From Clostridium sp. cel8 (GTDB lineage Bacteria; Bacillota; Clostridia; Clostridiales; Clostridiaceae), in contig NZ_JACGAG010000011.1 of NCBI RefSeq assembly GCF_014050525.1, forward strand, positions 1 through 64,000: a stretch of DNA of 64,000 bases, given 5' to 3'. Numbering within the stretch: position 1 is the stretch's first letter; each line of letters begins with the position of its first letter. The notes below the pieces were generated by a model, which saw nothing but the letters and a program-made list of their open reading frames with translations, was not told the origin of the DNA and searched no databases. Made by a program: the position numbers and the translations under genes. Positions 9,007 to 18,677 of this stretch are shown here, piece by piece.

Positions 9007-9040
9007 AATATACAGATGCCAACCTTTATATCTGTATATT
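9007..9040 (-). terminator. Terminator of the levR-like gene
   Basis: An 11-bp perfect stem (9007-9017 with 9030-9040, AATATACAGAT and its complement) is followed on the minus strand by a run of T. It separates the regulator gene from the sigma-54 promoter, so the PTS operon is not simply read through from the regulator. Confidence 0.85.
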
Positions 9041-9062
9041 TTTTTATATTATTTAATTGTAT

Positions 9063-11681
9063 TTATATATCAAAATCTATATTTAACATTTCTATAATAT
9101 ATGCAAATTCCGAATCGGGAATTTTTATTCCAAAAACTTCTTCTACAATAGTAAATTCATCTTTTACTATATAAAAAAGTTCCTTATTTTCATTCTTTAT
9201 AATCTCAACATTTTTATATGGAAGTATATCATTTCTTATAACTCTTTCAACCATACATGAACAATGAAATAAGAACTTTACGAATAATATATCGGATACA
9301 ATTTTATTATAATGATTTGCTATGTTTACAATTACTTTATTTAATACTTGAGATATTTTCCTTACATCAAGGAAAGTAAGCATATCCTCAAGCATATTAA
9401 CTATCCTATCCTGATATTCTAATTTTAAACCATCAATCTTGATTGGTGGATTATCAATCTTTATTCTTTGTCCTATCAACGGACTTACATTTTTAACACT
9501 ATCAACCAATACATCTAAATTCATATTAGGTTCCATAGCCTTTCGTGCTGCTTCAATTACCATAGGAGTACTTACCATTTTTATATACCTTGTAGGTATA
9601 CCAGTTCTATCTGTAATTATACTAGAAAATGTAGTTAATGACCCCATATCTACAAGAAGTAGTACTCCTTTTCCTCTATTAATCTTTTTGACAATTTCAA
9701 TTGTCTTTTCTAAAATAACTTCTACTCTTTCTTCTAAGGGCATATCTAGTGCATAAATGCAATTATATCCTAAAAGTGTCTTTGCAACTTCAACCATACT
9801 TGTAGCAGTACTATATCCATGTGTTATAACTAAAACTTGTATGTTACCTTTAGATTTGCTTTCATTTACCCAATATATAAACATAGTCATAAATGCTATT
9901 TCATCTTCTGGAATTTTAATAGAAAATTTATCCTCAAGTTTTCGTTTTATATTAACCGCTATATTATATTCTCTTTCATGTTCCTTATAAGTCTTTTCTA
10001 TATTAGGGTATATAGCAATTTGATTTAATTTAATTCTCTCTAATAACGTTTCTATATGCAATGCAAGACTATATATTATTTTAGGATCCATTTTATCAAA
10101 ATTATATTTATTTTCTTTAAAAGATTTTTGGACAATGTCTACAATTTCCGGAGTAACTATTTTTGATAGTATCTCTTTTTTAAGTTTAACTTCTTGTGGT
10201 ATTTTCTGAGAATTAAAACTATTAAAATATTCTTTTATCTTTTTATTTATATTTTGTTTAATCTGATTTGTAGTTAAGCCATTTTGATAAAATCTCTGCG
10301 CATCTTGAAGTATAGTTTCATATAAATCTTGTTTAATTTTACTATTGTCATATACAAATATATTATTTATTCTTGTATTAATTTTATCATTCTTTCCATC
10401 AAAAATTATATTACCAAAATCATTAAGATTAAAATCTTGTGCTAATTCATATCTCTTATCATCAATTGTAAGCAATCCATATTTAAATTTATTTGGTAAT
10501 TGGGATATTTTTACTTCTACATAATTTTTATTTTCAGTAATATAATCTAAAAATGCATTTGCACATATAAGTTTAATATCATTCTTTAATTGTCCTATAT
10601 TTCCTGGACATTTATATAAAAGCAATACTTTTAAAACTTCTTTAGAAACATTAATTTTTGCTTTTATTCTAAATGATTCCTCACTAAAAAACCTACATAT
10701 AAATTCCATCCTTTCTTTTAAGCTCCTCTCTTCTAATCCTGGAACTCTTATTACTAACTGAATTCTTCTTAAAAACGTATTCAACATAACTGACTTAGGA
10801 TCTTCAGTAGTAGCTGCAATTATAAGCACATTAGCTTTTCTCATATTTTCGGATTCCCCAAGTCTATTATAAGTTCCTCTATCCATTATTGAAAAAAGCA
10901 TTTCTTGTCCTTCAGAAGGGAGTCTATGAACCTCATCTAAAAATAATATACCCCCATCAGCTTTATCTATTAATCCCCTTTTATCTGTATCTGCCCCTGT
11001 AAAAGCACCTTTTGAATGACCAAAAAGATGCGACAACAATAATTGAGGATTTTCAGCATAATCAGCACAATTAAAAACAACATAAGGTGAATTTTTATTT
11101 AATCTTCCTTTTTCTATAGCATATTCATACATAACTCGAGCAAAGGTTGTCTTTCCTACACCAGTCGGTCCAGTAAGCAATGTATGCAATCCATTAGGTG
11201 GATATAATATAGCTGCCATTGCCTGTTTTACTTGTGATTTCAAACTGCCATCAAACCCAATGAGTTCTTGAAATATTCCATATTTGTTTATATCACTAGT
11301 TTGAATTTTATATACGGTATTATGGTTCTTTTTTTTATCATGTTTAATAGTATTATGTCTTATAATTTCATTAATATCTTTTATTATTGGATTAGTAATA
11401 TTTACATCAAATTTCTTCTCTAAACATTCTTTGTCAATATATAATACCGGTTTCCCATGTATTTTAACAACCTTTCCTTCCCTTACAAGAATATTTAACT
11501 CTCTACTGGCATTATTCCTATTTATATTTAATAGATTTGCTATATATTGTGTTTCAACTCCTACTTTATCTAAATCTTCAATTTTAATATTATTATGAAA
11601 TATATCTTTACTTAATTCTTTTAACTTTAAATATACTTTTTTCTTTCTATTAAACTTAACCGTATTAGATATTTTTCTCAT
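9063..11681 (-). CDS. LevR-type sigma-54-dependent PTS operon activator
   Basis: Regulator of about 872 aa. An N-terminal winged-helix region (to about 115) is followed by a AAA+ domain (about 140-375) with Walker A GPTGVGKTTFA, the sigma-54 contact loop KGAFTGADTDKRG and Walker B GGILFLDEV. The C-terminal half has a PTS regulatory domain (about 460-570), a mannose-type IIA-like domain with VLVITHGYSTATSM, and a final PRD with His in KFLFHCSCMVERV. This is the order seen in LevR. PTS phosphorylation of the PRD histidines normally sets activity. ATG 11681 is preferred over ATG 11687 because AAAGGGG lies 8 nt before it, while only 2 nt separate it from 11687. It should drive the sigma-54 promoter just downstream. 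Confidence 0.93.
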   Translation of the reverse strand: MRKISNTVKFNRKKKVYLKLKELSKDIFHNNIKIEDLDKVGVETQYIANLLNINRNNASRELNILVREGKVVKIHGKPVLYIDKECLEKKFDVNITNPIIKDINEIIRHNTIKHDKKKNHNTVYKIQTSDINKYGIFQELIGFDGSLKSQVKQAMAAILYPPNGLHTLLTGPTGVGKTTFARVMYEYAIEKGRLNKNSPYVVFNCADYAENPQLLLSHLFGHSKGAFTGADTDKRGLIDKADGGILFLDEVHRLPSEGQEMLFSIMDRGTYNRLGESENMRKANVLIIAATTEDPKSVMLNTFLRRIQLVIRVPGLEERSLKERMEFICRFFSEESFRIKAKINVSKEVLKVLLLYKCPGNIGQLKNDIKLICANAFLDYITENKNYVEVKISQLPNKFKYGLLTIDDKRYELAQDFNLNDFGNIIFDGKNDKINTRINNIFVYDNSKIKQDLYETILQDAQRFYQNGLTTNQIKQNINKKIKEYFNSFNSQKIPQEVKLKKEILSKIVTPEIVDIVQKSFKENKYNFDKMDPKIIYSLALHIETLLERIKLNQIAIYPNIEKTYKEHEREYNIAVNIKRKLEDKFSIKIPEDEIAFMTMFIYWVNESKSKGNIQVLVITHGYSTATSMVEVAKTLLGYNCIYALDMPLEERVEVILEKTIEIVKKINRGKGVLLLVDMGSLTTFSSIITDRTGIPTRYIKMVSTPMVIEAARKAMEPNMNLDVLVDSVKNVSPLIGQRIKIDNPPIKIDGLKLEYQDRIVNMLEDMLTFLDVRKISQVLNKVIVNIANHYNKIVSDILFVKFLFHCSCMVERVIRNDILPYKNVEIIKNENKELFYIVKDEFTIVEEVFGIKIPDSEFAYIIEMLNIDFDI

Positions 11682-12114
11682 AAACATTCCCCTTTGTATA
11701 TCTAATTTATAATATAGTAATCATAAAATGTATTATAATATTATTATACATTTGACATATATACTGTACTTTGAAAAAATCTATAATAATTCTATTTTAC
11801 TATAAGTCACTTGGATTTTATACTAATTCAAATTTTCATAATTTTATCTTATGTAAAAAAACTATAATCTTTTAATTAAAATTATATATTAAAATTTACT
11901 GTATTAAATATAATAAATACGTTAGTATTAGTGTACTTAAAAATTCCATGGATATTTTCTAGATTTTATTCATTATTTCTTTTTGTTAAATTCATCTATT
12001 AAATAAGCTAAAATATCTCATTTTATATGACATTTATAGCTATTCTTACCATAAAATCTTATATACTCTAAGTTATATAAAACTTTTAGTACAGAAAATA
12101 GTTGCTCTATGTTT

Positions 12115-12568
12115 ATCCTTCGCTTATATAAGCTACTGAATCAATGAATACTGAATTTTTATATCTAAGTTTATCAGTAAATGACTTAATGCTTTTTAAT
12201 TTATACAGCATATCTGAAACCTGATTATTATACACATTTGCAGTAAGTTAAATAAAAAGATGTGTATCTCTTCCGCACTTAGCTTGACTATCGTATTTTA
12301 AACTTCTTAATGTGGCAGTATCAATAGCACAAATTCTTACTGATAGATCTATAAGTTCAATAAATATTGCATGAAAAACATAATATACATACTACTCAAG
12401 GGATACCAACATTAAACAAAACGTTGAATAATCATGAACTTGATATAAGTTTATTATATTTTTTAAAACTGTATCTTGTTTAATTTTATATTCGAGCTCT
12501 CTCAAACTAAATATGCTATTTTTTACTTCATATATCATACATACAACTACCTGTTTGTCAGGATATTT
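12115..12568 (-). pseudogene. Decayed DDE transposase (IS4-like) remnant
   Basis: On the minus strand one reading frame runs for about 150 codons, broken by two internal stops. It reads like the N-terminal and central part of IS4/IS5-type transposases: a SLRELEYKIKQD segment, then HDYSTF, then AIDTATLRSLKYDSQAKCG, which resembles the region around the first catalytic Asp, then FIDSVAYISEG. The remnant may extend to about 11940, where coding-like sequence continues with more stops. No intact ends were found. The assignment rests on motif resemblance only. Confidence 0.55.
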
Positions 12569-12645
12569 TTTTATCTGCCTTTGGATTTAGATTTTTTAAT
12601 TTCAAATTTAGAAAACACAGTTTCAATTGATTCCTAAATTTTATA

Positions 12646-12985
12646 CTTAAAGTATAATTTTAGTGAGCAAAGATATTACTAATTAATGATAAAAAAATAA
12701 GAGGAGATGCAAAAAACATCTCCCATATACATAATATATCCATTATAATATAAGTTAGCGAAACTATATAGAAATGGGTGATATTGATGTACAATTTAAG
12801 TTTAAAGGATAATAACATAATTTTCAATAATTTAGAGAAAAAAATAGTGAATAATTTAACTAATATATCTTATATTAATAAAAAAAAGCTATAATGCAGT
12901 TTTGATAGCAATACATAACAAGAAGAAAGCACACAAATTAATGCGAATATTAAATAAAGTGAAATCCTAGATATAACTTAACACA
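12646..12985 (+). mobile_element. ISLre2-like element remnant (copy B)
   Basis: Left-end sequence (12646-12760) is followed by a shrunken transposase frame. It starts at 12789 with MYNLSLKDNN, jumps to VNNLTNISY, hits a stop, and resumes as AIHNKKKAHKLMRILNK. All three pieces match the element at 57258-58459. The left part includes a GGAGATG/CATCTCC hairpin. The right end is missing. The copy is dead: most of the transposase is absent. Confidence 0.75.
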
Positions 12986-13004
12986 AACTAGAAACTTCAA
13001 ATAG

Positions 13005-13033
13005 TTGAAAAATAGAATGCCGTTTTGTATAAT
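13005..13033 (+). promoter_or_regulatory. Sigma-A promoter for kduD
   Basis: TTGAAA (13005-13010), a 17-bp spacer and TATAAT (13028-13033) lie about 85 nt before the kduD start codon. The adjacent operator covers the predicted transcription start. Confidence 0.7.
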
Positions 13034-13036
13034 AAT

Positions 13037-13079
13037 ATTAATTCGTAATACGAATTAATATTTCATAATACGAACTAAT
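13037..13079. promoter_or_regulatory. Repeat operator in front of kduD
   Basis: A perfect inverted repeat, ATTAATTCGT and ACGAATTAAT with a 3-bp spacer (13037-13059), is followed by a further half-site AATACGAACTAAT at 13067-13079. The second and third half-sites are direct repeats 20 bp apart. The block lies right after the -10 element, the position of a repressor operator. No regulator gene is adjacent, so the binding protein is unknown. Confidence 0.7.
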
Positions 13080-13116
13080 CAAAACTAATCCCATTAAGAA
13101 AGAGAGGAATCTTAGT

Positions 13117-13899
13117 ATGAATGAAGATTTAAAGAATTTTTCAATGGACTTCTTTAAGCTAGATGGAAAGGTTGCCATAGTTACCGGGGGAAACACTGGA
13201 CTCGGACAAGCATATGCAGTAGCACTTGCAAAAGCAGGGGCAGATTTATTTATAGTAGCACATAACCATGACTTTGATGAAACAAAATCACTTATAGAGT
13301 CAGAAGGTAGACTAGTTGAATTTTATAGAACTGATTTAAGCAAAAAAGAAAATATACAACCAGTTGTAGATGCCTGTCTTAAAAAATATGGGAAAATAGA
13401 TATATTAATAAATAATGCAGGAACTATAAGAAGAGCACCTCTTCTTGAGTACAAAGATGAAGATTGGAAAGCAGTAATAGATATAAATTTAAATGCAGTA
13501 TATCACTTAAGCAAGGCTGTAGCACCTATAATGGTTAAACAAAAGTCTGGGAAAATAGTAAACGTATGTTCAATGCTTAGTTTTCAAGGTGGAAAATTTG
13601 TACCTCCATATACAGCTAGCAAACATGGAGTAGCAGGACTTACAAAAGCATTTGCAAATGAACTTGCTAAATACAATATCCAAACAAACGGAATAGCTCC
13701 TGGATATGTAGAAACTGCAAATACTGCACCAATAAGAGCTGATAAAAATAGAAATCAAGAAATACTATCAAGAATACCTGCAAATCATTGGGCAAAACCT
13801 TCAGAATTAATGGGTACAATTGTTTTTTTATGTTCTAAAGCATCAGATTATGTAAATGGGCATATACTTGCTGTTGATGGTGGATGGCTTGTTAGATAA
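13117..13899 (+). CDS. kduD: 2-dehydro-3-deoxy-D-gluconate 5-dehydrogenase (KduD-like SDR)
   Basis: Short-chain dehydrogenase of 260 aa. The NAD site is TGGNTGLGQ, the stabilising motif NNAG, and the catalytic set is Ser in VCSMLSF plus YTASK (Tyr and Lys). The N-terminal FFKLDGKVAIVTGG, NHDFDE and C-terminal VNGHILAVDGGWLVR are close to KduD proteins. KduD interconverts 3-deoxy-D-glycero-2,5-hexodiulosonate and 2-keto-3-deoxygluconate in the breakdown of unsaturated uronates. The adjacent lyase-like gene supports that role. A GAGAGGA site lies 7-8 nt before the ATG. A related gluconate 5-dehydrogenase activity cannot be excluded. Confidence 0.85.
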   Translation: MNEDLKNFSMDFFKLDGKVAIVTGGNTGLGQAYAVALAKAGADLFIVAHNHDFDETKSLIESEGRLVEFYRTDLSKKENIQPVVDACLKKYGKIDILINNAGTIRRAPLLEYKDEDWKAVIDINLNAVYHLSKAVAPIMVKQKSGKIVNVCSMLSFQGGKFVPPYTASKHGVAGLTKAFANELAKYNIQTNGIAPGYVETANTAPIRADKNRNQEILSRIPANHWAKPSELMGTIVFLCSKASDYVNGHILAVDGGWLVR

Positions 13900-13944
13900 A
13901 TAGGCTATTTAAATTCATAATTATAATTGTAAAGGAGAAATTAG

Positions 13945-16077
13945 ATGGAAAAATATCTATTAATTAATGATATTGAAAAACTCCGTAACGAGAAATTATC
14001 CCTTAGAAAATCTCAATTTACCCGGCTACTAGAACAATGTAAATGGTATGAAAAACAACCTCTTTCAGATGAACATCCTAAAACAAGCATAACATACATG
14101 GGTATGGCAGCAGCTAATCTAAGTTTAGCTTATTTATTAACTAATCAAGAACATTATCTAACTGAAGCTAAAAGATGGATATTTACAGCCTGCAAGTATG
14201 AACATTGGGGGTATGGTTTCCTAGTTGATGTAGATTTAAGTGCTTCATGGCTTTTATTTGGATTTGGACTATCTTATAATTGGATCTCCAATAAATTAAC
14301 ACCTAAAGAAAAAAGTGAACTACTTAATAAATTGATATTACAAGGAACTAAAATATATAACTATGGTGAAGAAAATAAAGGAAACTGTTGGTCAACTGAT
14401 TACTGGCAAAACCACAATTGGATTAATTATTCTGGATTATTAACAACAGCTTATGCTATAGCTCCGGAATATAAAGAAGCAAAGAAATGGATTAACACTA
14501 TAAAAGATAATTTTAATAAAGTATTTAACTGGATGCCTTCAGATGGAAGTGATTATGAAGGTACAGGTTACTGGAGATACGCTATAAACTTTTTACTATC
14601 TGCAGCTGATTTAATTCGAGAAAATGAGGGAATCGATTACTTTAAAACACCTTTTATGCAAAATACATTTTATTATAGACTGTACCAATCAGCTCCAAAC
14701 TGGGAAGAAAATATTAATTTTTCAGATGTCCATGACACAAGAAGCTCAAACTCCATATCTGCTTATTATAAAATAGCTAGTGAATACAATAATGGTTATG
14801 CTCAGTGGTTTGGAAATTTAGTAAAGAACAAATTTTTATTTAGAGAAGCATATGAAAGCAAAATATTTCCTGGAATTATGCCTGAAGCATTCCTAGAATA
14901 TATATGGTATGATCCAAATGTACTAGAAAAGAATCCAAAAGACTTACCACTTACAAAGTATTTTCCTGATTTAGGACTTGTTGTTATTCGTTCCTCTTGG
15001 GATAAGGATGCTATACATTTCTCCATTAAAGCAAGTGAACCAGGTGGTAACTCACAGTGGAAAAAATCTTGGGAATTAGATTTACAAAATGGATGGAGAA
15101 CCCGTAGTCTTACACACTATCATGTAGATTTTAACAGTTTTATTTTATTAGGCTATAATAGCCGTTTAGCAATAGATGAAGGCTTTCACAGGACTTCAGG
15201 AGCTAAATTTCATAATATGATTACTGTAGATAATACAGGATGTGTTGGGGAAAAGATTTGGGATAAAGGTACATTAAAAGATCCAGAATTATTTGATCTA
15301 AATTGTAAAGGAATTTATAATGTATGGAAAGATGTAAAAAGAGATGCCACTGCTTGTGTTGAAGACTACATTAGCAATAATGGATATACATTTTGCACAT
15401 TAGAATCCAGTAAGTTATACTATCCTGAAATGAAATTAAATAGAAATGCAAGAAAGGTACTATATAGTGAGTTAGGTTATTTCATTATGTTAGATCAACT
15501 AAAAAGTGATATTGAACATAAGTACACTTGGAGATTGCATTCAGAACAATTTGCAGAAGATGAAAAAGATACTAACTCATTTATTATTAAAAATGGTAGC
15601 GGATCATTAAATATATATCCTATTTTACCGAAAAATGCAAAATATAATGTAGATCAAACAGTAATACATGAGATAATGACACCTCAAAGACCAGATGATA
15701 TACGAGAAATTAAGTTAAAAACACTTTGTATAGAAAATAAAGATAAAGAAAAAAATATGTATTTTCTAAATGTTTTATATCCACATTCTAGTTTTGAATA
15801 TGACAAGTTAAAAGTAAATCCTATTATAGGTGATACTTTTATAGGTGTTGAAATTATAAAAGGCCAAAAAGTAGAACAATTTATATATTCAACAGAAAAT
15901 GCCATTGATTACAAGGGTATAAAGTCAGATGCAAATTGGATTTCAGTAATAAAAGACAATGGAAAAATAACTAAGTATGCAATATATCAAGGAACAAGTC
16001 TAGAAATAGATGGCAATTTTCTGTTTAAAAATCCTTCTAAATGTAACTATTTTAAAATTATAACAGAAACAGTTTAA
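13945..16077 (+). CDS. Heparinase II/III-like polysaccharide lyase family protein
   Basis: Protein of 710 aa. The N-terminal two-thirds is an alpha/alpha toroid with WSTDYWQNHNWINY and PSDGSDYEGTGYW, stretches typical of heparinase II/III-fold lyases (oligouronide, heparin and alginate lyases). The C-terminal part has the beta-sandwich LTHYHVDFNSFILLGY and an H-N-M-I-T-V-D segment characteristic of the fold. There is no signal peptide, so it probably acts on imported oligosaccharides. It lies 45 nt after kduD in one operon, behind an AAAGGAGA site. The lyase product would feed KduD. The substrate class (glycosaminoglycan, alginate or other uronide) is not decided by sequence alone. Confidence 0.8.
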   Translation: MEKYLLINDIEKLRNEKLSLRKSQFTRLLEQCKWYEKQPLSDEHPKTSITYMGMAAANLSLAYLLTNQEHYLTEAKRWIFTACKYEHWGYGFLVDVDLSASWLLFGFGLSYNWISNKLTPKEKSELLNKLILQGTKIYNYGEENKGNCWSTDYWQNHNWINYSGLLTTAYAIAPEYKEAKKWINTIKDNFNKVFNWMPSDGSDYEGTGYWRYAINFLLSAADLIRENEGIDYFKTPFMQNTFYYRLYQSAPNWEENINFSDVHDTRSSNSISAYYKIASEYNNGYAQWFGNLVKNKFLFREAYESKIFPGIMPEAFLEYIWYDPNVLEKNPKDLPLTKYFPDLGLVVIRSSWDKDAIHFSIKASEPGGNSQWKKSWELDLQNGWRTRSLTHYHVDFNSFILLGYNSRLAIDEGFHRTSGAKFHNMITVDNTGCVGEKIWDKGTLKDPELFDLNCKGIYNVWKDVKRDATACVEDYISNNGYTFCTLESSKLYYPEMKLNRNARKVLYSELGYFIMLDQLKSDIEHKYTWRLHSEQFAEDEKDTNSFIIKNGSGSLNIYPILPKNAKYNVDQTVIHEIMTPQRPDDIREIKLKTLCIENKDKEKNMYFLNVLYPHSSFEYDKLKVNPIIGDTFIGVEIIKGQKVEQFIYSTENAIDYKGIKSDANWISVIKDNGKITKYAIYQGTSLEIDGNFLFKNPSKCNYFKIITETV

Positions 16078-16100
16078 ATTTAGAATATGAAATTTATATA

Positions 16101-16150
16101 AATATACCGATATTCAGTATAAATATATTTATTCTGAATATCGGTATATT
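16101..16150. terminator. Bidirectional terminator with 17-bp stem
   Basis: AATATACCGATATTCAG (16101-16117) pairs perfectly with 16134-16150. It lies between the convergent lyase and metY genes and has T-rich flanks on both sides. Confidence 0.9.
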
Positions 16151-16169
16151 TTAATTTAAAAATTCTAAA

Positions 16170-17453
16170 TCATATCTTTGCAAGTGCCTGGTCAAGATCT
16201 GCTATAAGATCATCTGCTCCCTCAACACCTATTGAAAGTCTTATAAGGTCTGGAGTTATTCCAGCTGCTCTTTGCTCTTCATCATTAAGCTCTGCATGAG
16301 TAGTACTTGCAGGATGAATTACTAATGATTTTGCATCTGCCACATTTGCAAGCAATGAAAATAACTTAAGATTGTTTATAAATTTCTTTCCTGCTTCAAT
16401 GCCACCTTTTACTCCAAAGGTAAATATTGATCCTGCCCCTTTTGGAAGATATTTCTTAGCCAATTCTTTATATGGACTTCCATCAAGTTCTGGATAGTTT
16501 ACCCACGCAACCTTAGGATGCTGACTCAAAAACTTTACTATTTTTCTTGTATTTTCCACATGTCTTTCAACTCTAAGTGAAAGTGATTCAAGTCCAAGAA
16601 GGAAATAAAATGCATTTTGAGGACTTAATGTTGCGCCTGTATTTCTAAGTAATTGCACTCTAGCTTTTGTAGCAAAAGCAACAGGACCAAGATCTGCATA
16701 AACCAAGCCATTATAACTCTCATCTGGAGTTGTAAAATCAGGAAATTTTCCACTTCCTGCCCAGTCAAATTTTCCTCCATCTACTATAATTCCACCAAGT
16801 GCAGCTCCATGACCTCCAATAAACTTAGTTGCAGAATGTACAACTACATCTGCACCATATTCTATAGGTCTTACAAGATATGGAGTAGCAAAAGTATTAT
16901 CCACAATAAATGGTATTTTATTTTCATGAGCAATATTTGCTACAGCTTCTATATCAAGAACATTTATCTTTGGATTTCCTATTGTTTCAGCATAAACCGC
17001 CTTTGTTTTATCTGTAATTGCTTTTCTTATGTTTTCAGGATCATCAGGATCAACAAAAGTTACATCGATTCCTAATTTTTTCAATGTTACAGAAAATAGT
17101 TCATATGTTCCACCATAAAGAGTACTTGCTGAAACGATATGATCTCCTGCAGAAGCTACATTTAAAATAGAATATAATATTGCAGCAAGTCCTGATGCAG
17201 TTGCAAGACCGGCACTTCCCCCTTCAAGGGCTGCTACTCTTTTTTCAAATACGTCTTCTGTTGGATTCATTATTCTAGAATAAACATTTCCAGGTTTTTT
17301 TAAACCAAAAAGATCTGCTGCCTCGTCAGCATCTTTAAAAACAAAAGATGTTGTTTGATAAATTGGAACTGCTCTTGATCCTGTAGCTGGATCTGGAACC
17401 TGTCCTGCATGTACTTGTAGTGTTTCAAATGACAATTTTTTCTCTTTATTCAT
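16170..17453 (-). CDS. O-acetylhomoserine sulfhydrylase (MetY-like)
   Basis: PLP enzyme of the Cys/Met metabolism family (427 aa). It converts O-acetylhomoserine plus sulfide to homocysteine in methionine synthesis. Landmarks are ETLQVHAGQ, the [13 protein letters not shown] motif, [10 protein letters not shown] and the PLP lysine in [27 protein letters not shown] near the C-terminus is typical of MetY, and the length fits that group better than MetB/MetC (about 380 aa). A SAM-I riboswitch in its leader confirms a sulfur-methionine role. It appears to be monocistronic. Confidence 0.93.
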   Translation of the reverse strand: MNKEKKLSFETLQVHAGQVPDPATGSRAVPIYQTTSFVFKDADEAADLFGLKKPGNVYSRIMNPTEDVFEKRVAALEGGSAGLATASGLAAILYSILNVASAGDHIVSASTLYGGTYELFSVTLKKLGIDVTFVDPDDPENIRKAITDKTKAVYAETIGNPKINVLDIEAVANIAHENKIPFIVDNTFATPYLVRPIEYGADVVVHSATKFIGGHGAALGGIIVDGGKFDWAGSGKFPDFTTPDESYNGLVYADLGPVAFATKARVQLLRNTGATLSPQNAFYFLLGLESLSLRVERHVENTRKIVKFLSQHPKVAWVNYPELDGSPYKELAKKYLPKGAGSIFTFGVKGGIEAGKKFINNLKLFSLLANVADAKSLVIHPASTTHAELNDEEQRAAGITPDLIRLSIGVEGADDLIADLDQALAKI

Positions 17454-17532
17454 TATTAGCTCCCCTTTTTAAATTGAACTCCTTTCCCAATTTATTATGT
17501 GATGAAATGAACATAACATTTAGAAAAACAAA

Positions 17533-17681
17533 AACTTCTTACAGAGAAAATGTAAGAAGTTAAAATTCTTAATATTTCTCATCTTTCAGGTTTTACCTGC
17601 TGGAATTAGCACCATTAAATAAAATTTATTCAGGTTGCCGGGCTTCATAGGGCCAGTCCCTCTGCCTCTCTTGATAAGAAG
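17533..17681 (-). ncRNA. SAM-I (S-box) riboswitch with terminator
   Basis: On the minus strand the leader carries all conserved S-box blocks: TTATCAAGAGAGGCAGAGGG, ACTGGCCC, ATGAAGCCCGGCAACC, then GGTGCTAATTCCAGCAGG and GAAAGATGAGA. The aptamer covers about 17577-17681. An 11-bp terminator stem (17533-17543 with 17551-17561) followed by a T run forms the expression platform. SAM binding should favour the terminator and stop metY transcription. Confidence 0.97.
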
Positions 17682-17706
17682 TTCAATATTCAATTTATTG
17701 TATATT

Positions 17707-17735
17707 ACTATACATTTTTTATAGCAAATTGTCAA
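17707..17735 (-). promoter_or_regulatory. Sigma-A promoter of the S-box/metY transcript
   Basis: On the minus strand TTGACA (17730-17735), a 17-bp spacer and TATAGT (17707-17712) precede the riboswitch by about 25 nt. Confidence 0.85.
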
Positions 17736-17806
17736 TAGTAATTTTAAACTACTCTAAATTTTTATGATTGAAAGATGATTAAGAATACATTATCAACTAT
17801 ATTAAC

Positions 17807-18637
17807 TTATAAATTGTCAAAAAACAACTTATTAATCGCATATGCTATACCAGAGTCTTCATTTGATTTAGTTACATATTTAGCTACATTTTTTATAGCA
17901 TCTATTGAATTACCCATTGCAATCGGTAATCCAACACATTTAAGCATATCTAAATCATTATAATTATCACCAAAAGCAATAAATTCTTTTAAATCTATAT
18001 TAAACTCTTTAGATAAAATCTTAACTGCATTTCCTTTAGAAATATTAAAATTCATAATATCTAAAAATCCTGTTAATGAACTTATCAAAGCAACTTCATT
18101 AACAGTAGAAAATCTTTTTTTCATTAAAATAATTTGTTTTGGACTAGAAACTATAAGTATTTTTAATATATCCATGTTATCTATATAATTTATTATGTTT
18201 CTATTAACAAATTTAATTGGTATTTTCATATCTTCATCTAATATATTATTAAGATTATAGTACATTATACCCCTTAAATTTTTTTCCGAAGAATATAGCA
18301 TTTTATAAGTACATATAATGAAATCTACATCATTTTTTATACAATATTCTATAACTTCCCTACAAATCTTTTTATTCATTATTTTTGAGTAAACTACTTT
18401 ACCATCTTTTATATTCTTAATTAGTGCTCCATTATAAGATATAATATAATTATTTAATTTTAATTGCCTTACATAAGGTTTTAAAAAAAAATCAGGTCTA
18501 CCAGATGCAATAACAACATTTATACCATATTCTTGCAACTTTTTTAACATTCTTTCATCATTATATGATATTCTTCCATTTGAGTTAAGAAGAGTTCCAT
18601 CCATATCACATACACAACATCTATATTTCGATATCAT
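17807..18637 (-). CDS. Cof-type HAD phosphatase
   Basis: HAD hydrolase of 276 aa with a C2B cap. Motif I is VCDMDGTLLNSNG, motif II VIASGRPDFF, motif III Lys in NISKGNAVKIL, and motif IV FGDNYNDLDML. The layout is typical of Cof/YidA-like enzymes that act on sugar phosphates or phosphorylated cofactors. AGGAGG lies 7 nt before the ATG. It may be a stand-alone gene; the galactitol-type PTS operon ends about 400 nt upstream on the same strand, so read-through is possible. Confidence 0.88.
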   Translation of the reverse strand: MISKYRCCVCDMDGTLLNSNGRISYNDERMLKKLQEYGINVVIASGRPDFFLKPYVRQLKLNNYIISYNGALIKNIKDGKVVYSKIMNKKICREVIEYCIKNDVDFIICTYKMLYSSEKNLRGIMYYNLNNILDEDMKIPIKFVNRNIINYIDNMDILKILIVSSPKQIILMKKRFSTVNEVALISSLTGFLDIMNFNISKGNAVKILSKEFNIDLKEFIAFGDNYNDLDMLKCVGLPIAMGNSIDAIKNVAKYVTKSNEDSGIAYAINKLFFDNL

Positions 18638-18677
18638 TTTATTTCCTCCTAGTAACTTAAAACATTTTATAAGCTAC

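Noticed and set aside
16653-17075. 140-codon plus-strand frame opposite metY
   Set aside because: Cys/Ser/Ile-rich composition of an antisense frame; metY on the other strand is unambiguous.
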